A stretch of 39,845 bases of DNA. Source: Acidimicrobiaceae bacterium (GTDB taxonomy: Bacteria; Actinomycetota; Acidimicrobiia; Acidimicrobiales; Aldehydirespiratoraceae). Below are positions 8,200 to 15,906 of this stretch, piece by piece. The stretch spans positions 1-39,845 of the forward strand of contig JAPPMP010000037.1 in the NCBI GenBank assembly GCA_028819005.1, in the 5' to 3' direction. The notes beneath the pieces are model-generated. The model saw only the letters and a program-made list of their open reading frames with translations. It was not told where the DNA came from and searched no databases. Position 1 is the stretch's first letter. Each line of letters opens with the position of its first letter. Both the position numbers and the translations under genes were made by a program.

Positions 8200-8931
8200 T
8201 CAGGACCTGCGAGCCGACAAGCGGCGGAGCCGATCCCGCAGACCCCACCATGTCACCAACGCCAGCGCTTCAGCGACGATGAGCGGCGACATCTTCGACT
8301 TTCCCCTGACCCGGTCGACGAACGAGATGGGGATTTCACGCACAGTGCCGCCCACGCCGAGCATCCGGTAAGCCATTTCGATCTGGAAGCCGTACCCGTC
8401 GGCTCGGATCTTCTGAAAGTCGATCCTGGCGATCGTCGTGGCCCGAAAGGCCCGGTAACCGCTGGTGGCGTCGGCGACGTTCATGCCGAGTGCAAACCCG
8501 GCATAGCGATTGCCCCATTTCGAGAGCAGCCTGCGATGCCGGGACCAGTCGGGAATCGATCCACCGGGCACGTAGCGGCTGCCGATGGCCAGGTCCACGC
8601 CCCCCTCGACCGCCTCGAGGAGTCGTGGGAGCACCCCCGGGTCATGCGACAGATCGCTGTCCATCGCCACCAGAATGTCGAACCCCTGCTCCAGTCCCCG
8701 GCGGAACCCGTCGCGGTATGCGGATCCCAGGCCCGACTTGGCGCTGCGTCGCAGCAGCTCAATCCCGGCGTACTGTCCGCTGAGAGCCTCGACCACCTCT
8801 GCGGTGCCGTCCGGCGAGGCGTCGTCGACGACGAGCACCCGGATCTCGGCGCAGGCTTGACGCAGGCGCCGGATCACCTCGGCGATGTTCGGCGCCTCGT
8901 CATATGTCGGGAGAACAACGAGTGAACGCAC
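8200..8931 (-). CDS. Polyprenol-phosphate mannosyltransferase (DPM1-like, GT2)
   Basis: 243 residues from a GTG. Family-2 glycosyltransferase with LPTYDEAPNIAEVI at the N-terminus, VVDDASPDGTAEV for nucleotide-sugar binding, the metal-binding AMDSDLSHDP, IGSRYVPGGSIPDW, and the C-terminal FVDRVRGKSKM typical of dolichol/polyprenol-phosphate mannose synthases. It lacks C-terminal membrane helices, so it is a soluble or peripheral catalytic subunit that would transfer mannose from GDP-mannose to polyprenyl phosphate at the inner leaflet. The lipid-linked mannose feeds membrane mannosyltransferases in lipoglycan or protein mannosylation. A PimB'-like enzyme at 15903-17033 fits a mannosylated envelope. 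Ppm1-like is the best subfamily guess. Confidence 0.88.
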   Translation of the reverse strand: MRSLVVLPTYDEAPNIAEVIRRLRQACAEIRVLVVDDASPDGTAEVVEALSGQYAGIELLRRSAKSGLGSAYRDGFRRGLEQGFDILVAMDSDLSHDPGVLPRLLEAVEGGVDLAIGSRYVPGGSIPDWSRHRRLLSKWGNRYAGFALGMNVADATSGYRAFRATTIARIDFQKIRADGYGFQIEMAYRMLGVGGTVREIPISFVDRVRGKSKMSPLIVAEALALVTWWGLRDRLRRLSARRS

Positions 8932-8981
8932 GGCCGAACTCTATGCGGCACCACCGGCGGCGCGTCGGTAGGATCGGGGCA

Positions 8982-9254
8982 ATGACGACAACCTCTGCTC
9001 CACCCAGATCTGCACGTGTGCTGGCCGTGCTGTCGATCCTGCTCGGCGGTCTCTGTGGAGGCCTCATCGGTTATGTGGTCATGGACCTGCAATGCCACGA
9101 CGGCTGCCCCACAGCAGCGGGGTTCGTCGGCGTGTTCAGCGCTGTCGGCTGCGCCGCGGGGGTTGCAGTCGTGGCCGTTCTGGCCCTGCGGGCGTCCGCC
9201 GAGTGGAACCAGAGAGAAGCCCGCGAACGGGCCCATCGGGAATCTGGGCTTTAA
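8982..9254 (+). CDS. Small membrane protein, unknown function
   Basis: 90 residues from the ATG at 8982, with a GGATCGGGG purine stretch just upstream. Two hydrophobic segments at about residues 11-32 and 43-68 flank a short loop with two cysteines (QCHDGC). The C-terminus is charged (WNQREARERAHRE) and probably cytoplasmic. I do not recognise the family. It diverges from the mannosyltransferase gene (50 bp between starts) and lies 32 bp upstream of the response regulator, so it may share a transcript with the two-component genes. Confidence 0.65.
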   Translation: MTTTSAPPRSARVLAVLSILLGGLCGGLIGYVVMDLQCHDGCPTAAGFVGVFSAVGCAAGVAVVAVLALRASAEWNQREARERAHRESGL

Positions 9255-9286
9255 CTAGCGGCGCGAAATCTGAGAACATCGTCTCT

Positions 9287-9967
9287 GTGAGCACACGAAT
9301 ACTTACCGTTGAGGACGACGAGCGAATCCGAATGTCTGTGCGACTCGCGCTCGAGGATGAGGGGTACGAAGTGGCCGAGGCCGAGTCGGGAGAGGACGCC
9401 CTGTTGGCTTTCGGCCAGACCCCCGCCGATGTCGTGTTGATAGACATAATGCTACCCGGAATGGACGGTTTCGAGGTGTGCCGGTCGATCCGCAAAGTCT
9501 CCGACGTGCCGATCGTGATGGTCACAGCACGGGCCGACACCCACGATGTTGTCGCCGGCCTCGAGGCAGGAGCGGACGACTATCTGACGAAACCCCACGC
9601 ACCGAAAGAGCTCTCAGCGCGTATCCGCGCGTTGTTGCGTCGAGTCCGCACCTCGGACCAGGGCGTTCGACAGCTTGTTTTCGGAGATCTGGAGATAATC
9701 CCGGACGAGGGCGTGGTTCGAGCCGGCACCGAAGAAGTGCATCTCACCAAGACCGAGTTTCGGCTTCTCGTGGAGTTGGCGTCCAACGTCGGGCGGGTGT
9801 TCAGCCGCGAGCTGCTGCTCGAACGAGTCTGGGGTTACGGATATTTCGGCGACGGTCGGCTCGTGGACGTGCACATTCGCCGGCTTCGCACAAAAATCGA
9901 GCCTGACCCCGCCAACCCGCGCCACGTCGTCACCGTGCGCGGTCTCGGCTACAAACTGGCCGCCTAG
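9287..9967 (+). CDS. OmpR/PhoB-family response regulator, MtrA-like
   Basis: 226 residues from the GTG at 9287. The receiver domain (1-~115) has the acidic pair in VEDDE, the phospho-acceptor Asp53 in LIDIMLPG, Thr80 in MVTAR and Lys102 in LTKPHAP. The C-terminal winged-helix domain (~130-226) has LTKTEFRLL, RELLLERVWGY and VDVHIRRLRTKIE. It binds direct repeats in promoters when phosphorylated. The following histidine kinase and GerMN lipoprotein reproduce the actinobacterial mtrA-mtrB-lpqB order, so an MtrA-like role in cell wall and division control is inferred from order rather than proven. A longer open frame from 9092 runs through the preceding gene and is not used. Confidence 0.92.
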   Translation: MSTRILTVEDDERIRMSVRLALEDEGYEVAEAESGEDALLAFGQTPADVVLIDIMLPGMDGFEVCRSIRKVSDVPIVMVTARADTHDVVAGLEAGADDYLTKPHAPKELSARIRALLRRVRTSDQGVRQLVFGDLEIIPDEGVVRAGTEEVHLTKTEFRLLVELASNVGRVFSRELLLERVWGYGYFGDGRLVDVHIRRLRTKIEPDPANPRHVVTVRGLGYKLAA

Positions 9968-9979
9968 GAGTCGGCGATC

Positions 9980-11386
9980 GTGTCTCGTTGGGAAAGACTC
10001 GGTCTGCGGGCAAGGATCACGCTCCTGTTCGCCCTAGGAGGTCTGCTCCTGGCCACGGCGATCGGACTGTTGACTCTGACCCTGACGCGGCGGAGCCTCC
10101 TCGTGGAACGCGACGCGGCCGCGCTCGCGTCGTTCGCCGAGAACGGCCAGCGCTTCCAGCGCCAGATCGGTGACGAACCCGCAGCCGAAGGGGTCGCGGC
10201 AATTCTGGAATCCTTGACGACCACCTCAGGCGCGCTGCCGCTGGTGCGCTTCGGCGATGAGTGGGTTGCGCTCAACCCGGTCGTGTTCAGCGAGGAGACG
10301 GTGCCCGCGACGTTGCTGCAGCTCCTCGCTCAGGACGCTGCGGGGCGCGCCCGAGTCAATCTGAGCGGTGAGCCTGCCATCGTCAGCGGCGTCCGACTTC
10401 CGGGTCGCGACGCCGCGTATTTCGAGGCGGTGCTCATCGGCGAAGTCGACGACACTCTGAATTCTCTGGGACTGATCCTGTTCGGCGTCGGCACAGTGAC
10501 GACCCTCGTCGCTGCCGCGTTCGGATTGTGGGCGTCGCGTCGAGCGCTGACGCCGCTGGCCGATATCCGCGCGGCGGCAGAGTCGCTGGCTGCGGGCGAC
10601 CTGAAGACACGGCTCGATCCGCCGGCCGACGCCGACCTGGCTTCGCTCTCGGCTTCGTTCAACGGCATGGCGCAGTCGCTCGAAGACCGGATCGACCGGG
10701 ACGCCCGTTTCGCCTCAGAAGTCAGCCACGAGCTCCGGTCACCGCTGATGACCTTCAGCGCTTCAGCGGAGGTTCTCAACAACGACCGCTACCAGATGTC
10801 GCATAGGAGCCAAACCGCTCTGGCGCTGCTGACCGACGACATCGCTCGATTCACCCAACTCGTCGAGAATCTCCTCGAAATCAGTCGCTACGACGTCGGA
10901 ACGGCTGCGCTGCAGGCCGAACCGGTCTTCTTCGCCGAGTTCGTAAGGCACGCGATCAGCTATTCGACCAGACCTGATATCGCACTCTCGGTGAGCGAGG
11001 AGGGCGAGTCTTTGGTGATCGTCGCTGACAAGCGTCGCCTCGCGCAGGTGATAGCCAATCTCATCGACAACGCGGACAAGTACGGCGGCGGCAACATCGA
11101 GGTCGAGATCTCCATCGAAACCGATATGGCGTTCCTAGTCGTCCAGGACTATGGTCCGGGGGTCCCGGTGGCGGAGAGACAGGTGATCTTCGACCGCTTC
11201 AGCCGAGGCAGCTCGGGCGGGCGGCGCGGTCACAACACCGGCACCGGACTCGGTTTGTCGCTGGTCTCAGAACACGTCCGGCTGCACACCGGTGAGGTCT
11301 GGGTGGAGGATCGGCTAGACGGGATGCCCGGGACGCGCATGGTGGTTGCTCTGCCGATCAGAATCGACCCGGACGACGATCAGTGA
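9980..11386 (+). CDS. Sensor histidine kinase, MtrB-like
   Basis: 468 residues from the GTG at 9980, 12 bp after the regulator stop. Two membrane segments (~14-36 and ~163-185) enclose an extracytoplasmic sensor region of about 125 residues. A HAMP linker (~186-238, with TPLADIRAAAESLAAGDL) follows. The HisKA box is FASEVSHELRSPL with phospho-acceptor His ~250. The ATP-binding domain has NLIDNADKYGGG, DYGPGVP and GTGLGLSLVSEH. It should phosphorylate the adjacent regulator. Its stop overlaps the GTG of the lipoprotein gene by 4 nt. The order and the next GerMN protein support an MtrB-like kinase, though its signal is unknown. Confidence 0.93.
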   Translation: MSRWERLGLRARITLLFALGGLLLATAIGLLTLTLTRRSLLVERDAAALASFAENGQRFQRQIGDEPAAEGVAAILESLTTTSGALPLVRFGDEWVALNPVVFSEETVPATLLQLLAQDAAGRARVNLSGEPAIVSGVRLPGRDAAYFEAVLIGEVDDTLNSLGLILFGVGTVTTLVAAAFGLWASRRALTPLADIRAAAESLAAGDLKTRLDPPADADLASLSASFNGMAQSLEDRIDRDARFASEVSHELRSPLMTFSASAEVLNNDRYQMSHRSQTALALLTDDIARFTQLVENLLEISRYDVGTAALQAEPVFFAEFVRHAISYSTRPDIALSVSEEGESLVIVADKRRLAQVIANLIDNADKYGGGNIEVEISIETDMAFLVVQDYGPGVPVAERQVIFDRFSRGSSGGRRGHNTGTGLGLSLVSEHVRLHTGEVWVEDRLDGMPGTRMVVALPIRIDPDDDQ

Positions 11387-12027
11387 ACCGGATTGTCAAC
11401 ACGGCACTGATGGTTGCAGTGCTCGCCGCCGGATGCTCGGTCCCGACTGACGCGCCGGCGTCAGAGATAGCTGTGAGCGACCTGCCCGAGAATCTGCGGC
11501 CGGGCTACACCACAACCACGACGACCGCACCGGTGGTGCCCACCGAGCCTGCAACGTTCTATCTGATCGACCAGGTCGAGTCGATCGTGGTTCCGGTCAC
11601 CAGGGAGATCCGCGCTTTCACCACCAACGCGGGCCGGCTCCGGCCGCTCTTCGACGAGTTCCGCACTGAAGACGAGCGCAATATCGGCCTGGTGAACCAG
11701 CTGCTCGAATTCGACCTGTTGAGCGCAACGCGCGACCGCGACCTCTTGACGATCAACATCACCCAGGACGATCCCGAGGCCGATGTGAGCCCGATCCTGC
11801 TGGAGGCCGTTGCCCAGCTCGTCTGGACAGCCACCGAGCCGGGGAGCAACGTCGACCGCGTGCGGGTCTTGATCGACTCGCAGCGCCAAGCTCTCCCTAC
11901 CAGCGCTGAGACGACGGATGAGGATCAGACGGTCGACCGCAGCAACTACGCCTCCTTCAACCCCGAATCTCAAGCTGCCGATGAGACTCAACCCGCAGAT
12001 GAGGATCAGGATGGCTCAGCAGGTTAG
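11383..12027 (+). CDS. GerMN-domain lipoprotein (LpqB N-terminal-like)
   Basis: 214 residues from a GTG overlapping the kinase stop (GTGA). The signal peptide ends in a lipobox VLAAGC (Cys ~18), so it is predicted to be lipid-anchored outside the membrane. A Thr-rich linker (YTTTTTTAPVVPTEP) leads to a GerMN/spore-germination-like domain at ~55-185 (FYLI, VTREIRAF, NQLLEFDLLSATRDRDLLTI, LVWTATEPGSNVDRVRVLID, SNYASFNP). In mycobacteria the third gene of the mtrAB operon, LpqB, has a GerMN domain plus a C-terminal beta-propeller and modulates MtrB. Here the propeller is absent and the protein ends in an acidic tail. Regulation of the kinase is an inference from position. Confidence 0.82.
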   Translation: MNRIVNTALMVAVLAAGCSVPTDAPASEIAVSDLPENLRPGYTTTTTTAPVVPTEPATFYLIDQVESIVVPVTREIRAFTTNAGRLRPLFDEFRTEDERNIGLVNQLLEFDLLSATRDRDLLTINITQDDPEADVSPILLEAVAQLVWTATEPGSNVDRVRVLIDSQRQALPTSAETTDEDQTVDRSNYASFNPESQAADETQPADEDQDGSAG

Positions 12028-12057
12028 GCAGCGTCCGGCAGCGTCCGGCAGCGTGCC
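12028..12057. repeat. 10-bp tandem repeat directly after a stop codon
   Basis: Three units of gcagcgtccg (the third diverged to gcagcgtgcc) begin at the base after the TAG of the GerMN lipoprotein gene, in the 60-bp gap before the convergent phosphofructokinase stop. Confidence 0.8.
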
Positions 12058-12087
12058 AGGCAGAAGCCTGATCTTGGGAGGCCTGCT

Positions 12088-13116
12088 CTAGGGGAAGAAC
12101 GTGCGCGCAACCGCCAGCAGATCCGGTTGCGTGTATTTCAGCGGACCGACACACTCATCGAGACGCACCCGCACGACCTTGTTGTGGCGGAACGCGACCA
12201 TCGTCCCGAAGTCGCCCTCGTGAACCGCAGTCATGGCAGCGACGCCGTACCAAGTGGAGAGCACTCTGTCCAGAGCCGAGGGTGTGCCGCCACGCTGAAC
12301 ATGTCCGAGCACCGTGACCCGCGTCTCGAACCCCGTACGCTGCTCGATCTCTTCGGCGACAACGTTGCCGATTCCGCCGAGTCGGGCGTGTCCGTATTCG
12401 TCGATGCCCGGCTCTGCGACATCAAGCGTTCCCGGTGCCGGAGTCGCCCCCTCCGCGACCACGACTATCGAAGAGAACCGCCCTCTTCGGTGCCTTCTCT
12501 TGAGCGATTCGCAGATCTCGCTGATATCGAAGGGCTCCTCGGGAACCAGCACGATTGTGGCCCCACCGGCGATCCCGGCCCAGGTGGCAATGTGGCCGAC
12601 GTGACGACCCATCACCTCAACGACGATCACCCGGTCGTGGGACTCTGCTGTGGTCCGCAGTCGCTCGATGGCGTCGGTGGCGGTCTGGACCGCGGTGTCG
12701 AATCCGAATGTTCGGTCGGTCCCCGCGACATCGTTGTCGATCGTCTTGGGAACACCGACCAGATCGACGCCGTCGGCGTGGACGCGGGCAGCAGCCGAGA
12801 GCGTTCCCTCTCCCCCGATCACGATCAGAGCCTCGACGTCGTGTCGAGCCATGGTGGCCTTCACGCGCTCAACCCCGTCATCGAACATGTACGGCTGATC
12901 GCGGCTGGTCCCCAGAACCGTTCCGCCGCGGGTCACCAGCCCACGGCATGCTTCGACGTCGAGCGGCATCCGGCGATCATCGAGCAGGCCGCGCCAACCG
13001 TCGAGGAATCCCACGACCTCGTCGCCGTAGGCTCGTTCGGCCTTGCGCACGACGCCTCGGATCACCGCATTCAGCCCCGGACAGTCGCCACCACCGGTGA
13101 GCACGCCGACTTTCAT
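12088..13116 (-). CDS. pfkA: 6-phosphofructokinase (group III type, phosphoryl donor uncertain)
   Basis: 342 residues, ATG at 13116. Glycolytic enzyme forming fructose 1,6-bisphosphate. Motifs: GGGDCPGLNAVIRG (8-21), GGTVLGTSR (64-72), VIGGEGTL (99-106), VPKTIDNDV (122-130, catalytic Asp127), VMGRHVGHIA and GHVQRGGTPSALDR. At the two donor-specificity positions it has Gly104, as in ATP enzymes, and Lys124, usual in pyrophosphate enzymes. That mix occurs in actinobacterial group III PFKs, so ATP or PPi cannot be chosen from sequence alone. It is head to head with glycerol kinase with only 33 bp between start codons. The 603-residue frame open to 13899 reads through antisense glpK and is not the gene. 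Confidence 0.95.
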   Translation of the reverse strand: MKVGVLTGGGDCPGLNAVIRGVVRKAERAYGDEVVGFLDGWRGLLDDRRMPLDVEACRGLVTRGGTVLGTSRDQPYMFDDGVERVKATMARHDVEALIVIGGEGTLSAAARVHADGVDLVGVPKTIDNDVAGTDRTFGFDTAVQTATDAIERLRTTAESHDRVIVVEVMGRHVGHIATWAGIAGGATIVLVPEEPFDISEICESLKRRHRRGRFSSIVVVAEGATPAPGTLDVAEPGIDEYGHARLGGIGNVVAEEIEQRTGFETRVTVLGHVQRGGTPSALDRVLSTWYGVAAMTAVHEGDFGTMVAFRHNKVVRVRLDECVGPLKYTQPDLLAVARTFFP

Positions 13117-13149
13117 TCCAGCGACGCTATCAACAGATAACGTCAGGTC

Positions 13150-14631
13150 ATGGGACTTGTCTTGGCCATTGACTCGGGCACGACCGGAGTTCGCACTTTT
13201 GCTGTCGACGAGCGGGGTGTGCCGCTCGGTTTCGCATACCGGGAGTTCACCCAGCACTTTCCACGACCGGGCTGGGTGGAACACGATCCTGAGGAGATCT
13301 GGCAGGCAGTCCAAGAAACGCTCGCGGAGATCGTCGAGACGACCACTGAACCCGTGAGCGCGATCGGCATCACCAACCAGCGGGAGACGGTCGTGGTCTG
13401 GGATCGCCGCAGCGGCCTGCCCCTTCATCGTGCCATAGTCTGGCAGGACCGGCGCACCGCGACTCGATGCGAGCAACTGGAGGCCGCGGGACATCTCGAT
13501 CTCGTGCGGTCGACCACAGGTCTGGTCCTTGACCCGTATTTCTCCGCGAGCAAACTCGAATGGCTGTTCAACCAGGGAGGGGTCGCGCCCGACGAGCATG
13601 TGGCCTTCGGCACCGTCGACTCGTGGCTCGTATGGAAGCTCACCGGGGGGCGACATGTGACCGACACTTCCAACGCGTGTCGCACGCTGCTCTTCGACAT
13701 CGGCACAATGTCGTGGAGCGACGATATGTGCTCGCTGTTCGGGGTGCCGATGACCGCTCTCGGCGAGGTGCTGCCGTCTTCGGGCCGGTTCGGCGAGACG
13801 ACGGCCGACATTCCAACGGGCGCCGGCGTGCCGGTCAGCGGGATCGCCGGCGATCAACAGGCAGCGCTGTTCGGCCAGACCTGCTTTCTGCCCGGCCAAG
13901 CCAAAAACACCTACGGGACCGGCTCCTTCGTGCTGATGAACGTCGGATCCCAGCAGCCTGAACCTGTCGAGGGCCTGCTCTCGACCGTGGCGTGGACCAT
14001 CGAAGACAACACGACGTACGCCTGCGAAGGAGCGATCTTCGTCACCGGGGCGGCCATTCAGTGGCTGCGCGACGGACTGCGCATAATCGACGATGCGGCC
14101 GAGACCGGGCCGTTGGCCGAGTCGGTGGCCGACGCCGGCGGCGTCGTCTTTGTTCCGGCTCTCACAGGACTCGGCTCGCCGTACTGGGATGCACGCGCAC
14201 GCGGCACGATCGTGGGCCTCACCCGCGGCGCCGGCCGCGCAGAGATCGTGCGCGCCACGGTCGAATCGATGGCCTACCAGAGCCGTGATGTGATCGAAGC
14301 GATGTCTGCCGCTTCGGGGGCCGTTCTTTGCGAACTCCGAGTCGACGGCGGCGCCTCAGTGATGGATTTCCTGTTGCAGTTCCAGGCCGATCAACTCGGC
14401 GTGCCCGTTGTGCGCGCTCCGGTCGCGGAGACCACCGCTGTCGGCGCCGCCTACCTCGCGGGGATTGCCGAGGGCGTTTGGAGCGGACTTGATGAAGTCG
14501 CCGGCCTGTCGAGCCAGTCGGACGCCGACCGCAGATTCGAACCGAGTCCGGACCGCACGCGAGCCGACGCGGACTATGCCCAATGGCAGAGAGCAGTGAG
14601 TCGGGCTTTGGACTGGGACCTAGCCGAATAG
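13150..14631 (+). CDS. glpK: Glycerol kinase
   Basis: 493 residues, the usual length. FGGY-family kinase converting glycerol to glycerol 3-phosphate with ATP in the cytoplasm. Visible: LAIDSGTTGVRTFAVD phosphate-binding start, TNQRETVVVWDRRSG, IVWQDRRT, GTVDSWLVWKLTGG, GIAGDQQAALFGQ, the FGGY signature region NTYGTGSFVLMNVG, ACEGAIFVTGAAIQWLRD, TGLGSPYWDARARG and VDGGASVMDFLLQFQADQLG. Most GlpK proteins begin with DQGTT; here it is DSGTT. It diverges from the phosphofructokinase gene across 33 bp, so the two may share a control region linking glycerol and glycolysis (inference). No glpF or glpD lies nearby in the window. Confidence 0.95.
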   Translation: MGLVLAIDSGTTGVRTFAVDERGVPLGFAYREFTQHFPRPGWVEHDPEEIWQAVQETLAEIVETTTEPVSAIGITNQRETVVVWDRRSGLPLHRAIVWQDRRTATRCEQLEAAGHLDLVRSTTGLVLDPYFSASKLEWLFNQGGVAPDEHVAFGTVDSWLVWKLTGGRHVTDTSNACRTLLFDIGTMSWSDDMCSLFGVPMTALGEVLPSSGRFGETTADIPTGAGVPVSGIAGDQQAALFGQTCFLPGQAKNTYGTGSFVLMNVGSQQPEPVEGLLSTVAWTIEDNTTYACEGAIFVTGAAIQWLRDGLRIIDDAAETGPLAESVADAGGVVFVPALTGLGSPYWDARARGTIVGLTRGAGRAEIVRATVESMAYQSRDVIEAMSAASGAVLCELRVDGGASVMDFLLQFQADQLGVPVVRAPVAETTAVGAAYLAGIAEGVWSGLDEVAGLSSQSDADRRFEPSPDRTRADADYAQWQRAVSRALDWDLAE

Positions 14632-14680
14632 TGCCCTCGAATAGGCCCCTGATGGGCCGGCGGAACTCCATAACTGAACG

Positions 14681-14959
14681 CTACTGTTCTTGAACGCAAG
14701 CATCGGCGTCGTCCCCGTTGGGTTCGGCCTCCCCACTGGGTTCGGAGCCTGCGTCAGAGTCGCTGAACCTGAATCCTCTTGTGAAAGCATCAATGAACGA
14801 CTTTCCTGTCGCTGCAACCGCGGCCATGGCTCGGGGATCCTCGAGAGCTCGTTCAGTGGCTTCGATCAGCCACCTCAATGAGGCCAGAAACGCTTCGCCT
14901 GCCTCGCGAACTTCATCGAACCGGCCTTCATCGTCCCCCGCCGATCCGCTCTCAGCCAT
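14681..14959 (-). CDS. Small acidic helical protein, unknown function
   Basis: 92 residues. An amphipathic helical core, AFLASLRWLIEATERALEDP then AMAAVAATGKSFIDAFTRGF, is followed by a low-complexity acidic tail rich in Asp, Glu, Ser and Gly. No known domain is recognised. It is the last gene of the minus-strand run that starts with queG, 30 bp after the SRPBCC gene, and converges on glpK. A similar small gene next to an SRPBCC gene is plausible in relatives but cannot be checked here. Confidence 0.6.
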   Translation of the reverse strand: MAESGSAGDDEGRFDEVREAGEAFLASLRWLIEATERALEDPRAMAAVAATGKSFIDAFTRGFRFSDSDAGSEPSGEAEPNGDDADACVQEQ

Positions 14960-14989
14960 GTCGGATGCACCGACCGGCGCCGGGCGCCC

Positions 14990-15442
14990 TCACGACGAGC
15001 GGCTCTCGACGTGTTTGGTGAAGTCCTCAAGAGCCGTGCGCAACAGGCGAGCCTCAGCACGCCGCTTGACGAACCCCGGAAGCGGCACCTTCAGAACGAC
15101 GGCTAGGTGGTACACGACCTCGGTCGATCCCGGGTCTGACGCGACCGGCAGGAATTCATACTCGCCGTCGAGGCGTCTGGTGATGTCGCCCCGCTGCAAG
15201 CGCCAGGCAAGCCGACGCGGGTCAGCGCCGTAGAAATACCGCAACGTGTAGGTGGTGCTGCGACCCATCGCTGCGGCCCGGTATTCCACGTCGACTGCTC
15301 GGCCCTCGTCGTCGCGCGACAGGACCCGGGCCATCTTGATGTCGGAGGCCCATTCGGGGTACTTCTCAAAGTCGATCGCCGCGGCATAGCACTGCTCCGG
15401 CGTCGCCACGATCGTCGTTCGTTCGGTCGCCTGGTCAACCAT
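14990..15442 (-). CDS. SRPBCC (polyketide cyclase/dehydrase-like) protein
   Basis: 150 residues of the START/Bet v1-like helix-grip fold. The N-terminus TTIVATPEQCYAAAIDFEKYPEWASDIK is the classic polyketide_cyc start, followed by alternating beta strands (VEYRAAAMGRSTTYTLRY, TEVVYHLAVVLKVPLPGF) and a C-terminal helix with RRAEARLLRTALEDFTKHVE. The fold binds a lipid or hydrophobic ligand in a cavity; the ligand is unknown. It lies downstream of a PimB'-like mannosyltransferase and a membrane protein. From memory, the M. tuberculosis pimB' neighbourhood (Rv2188c) also includes an SRPBCC gene (Rv2185c), so a link to lipid glycosylation is suggested by context. Confidence 0.87.
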   Translation of the reverse strand: MVDQATERTTIVATPEQCYAAAIDFEKYPEWASDIKMARVLSRDDEGRAVDVEYRAAAMGRSTTYTLRYFYGADPRRLAWRLQRGDITRRLDGEYEFLPVASDPGSTEVVYHLAVVLKVPLPGFVKRRAEARLLRTALEDFTKHVESRSS

Positions 15443-15453
15443 CGCGTTCGACC

Positions 15454-15906
15454 CTAACCGCTTTGCGGATCGGTTTGGCGCGCTTCGAATTCACCGAAGC
15501 GGGCACACCACAGTCCCGTGAGGCCCAGGCCCCAGACCGGAACCAGAACTCCGAACGCCGCGGAGGTGTAAATCCGTATCGCTGCGGTGGCCAGTGCCAC
15601 CACTGTCTGGACTGCCAGCGCAGTCAGCAGGATCTTGCGCACCTCTGCGGGCGCGCTGCCGGCCGCGAAGTACAGACCTCCAATTCCGATGACCTGGTGG
15701 CGGCTCCGCTCCACCGCGATCAGGAACGCCCACACCATCACGGCGGTCCCAGCGACGAACAAGACCAGCGACACGACCAGATTCGGCCACTGGAACCAAG
15801 ACGGCCAGATCGCGGCTGCCGCCGCTGTGCCGGTGAACACCGCAGTGCCGAACCACGACCAGTTGAGAATGGCTTGGCCCGGCGCCCATTGCTCTCGGCT
15901 GCTCAT
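15454..15906 (-). CDS. Four-helix membrane protein next to the mannosyltransferase
   Basis: 150 residues from the ATG at 15906, which overlaps the stop of the mannosyltransferase gene by 4 nt (ATGA). Hydrophobic segments lie at about residues 17-33, 38-60, 88-110 and 113-130. A conserved-looking basic loop (VERSRHQVIGIGGLYFAAGSAP) lies between helices 2 and 3. The coupling with the PimB'-like gene and the position before the SRPBCC gene suggest a role in the same envelope pathway, but no enzymatic motif is visible. The longer frame to 16014 only extends into the mannosyltransferase gene. Confidence 0.75.
   Translation of the reverse strand: MSSREQWAPGQAILNWSWFGTAVFTGTAAAAAIWPSWFQWPNLVVSLVLFVAGTAVMVWAFLIAVERSRHQVIGIGGLYFAAGSAPAEVRKILLTALAVQTVVALATAAIRIYTSAAFGVLVPVWGLGLTGLWCARFGEFEARQTDPQSG

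Noticed and set aside
8131-8925. Plus-strand open frame opposite the mannose-phosphate synthase
   Set aside because: Antisense to a gene with full GT2 motifs; no motif of its own.
12127-13140. Plus-strand open frame of 337 codons opposite phosphofructokinase
   Set aside because: The minus-strand frame carries every PFK motif; the plus frame is an antisense shadow of a GC-rich gene.
14644-14658. GGCCC-CTGAT-GGGCC hairpin after glpK as a terminator
   Set aside because: Only five base pairs and no U-run follows.
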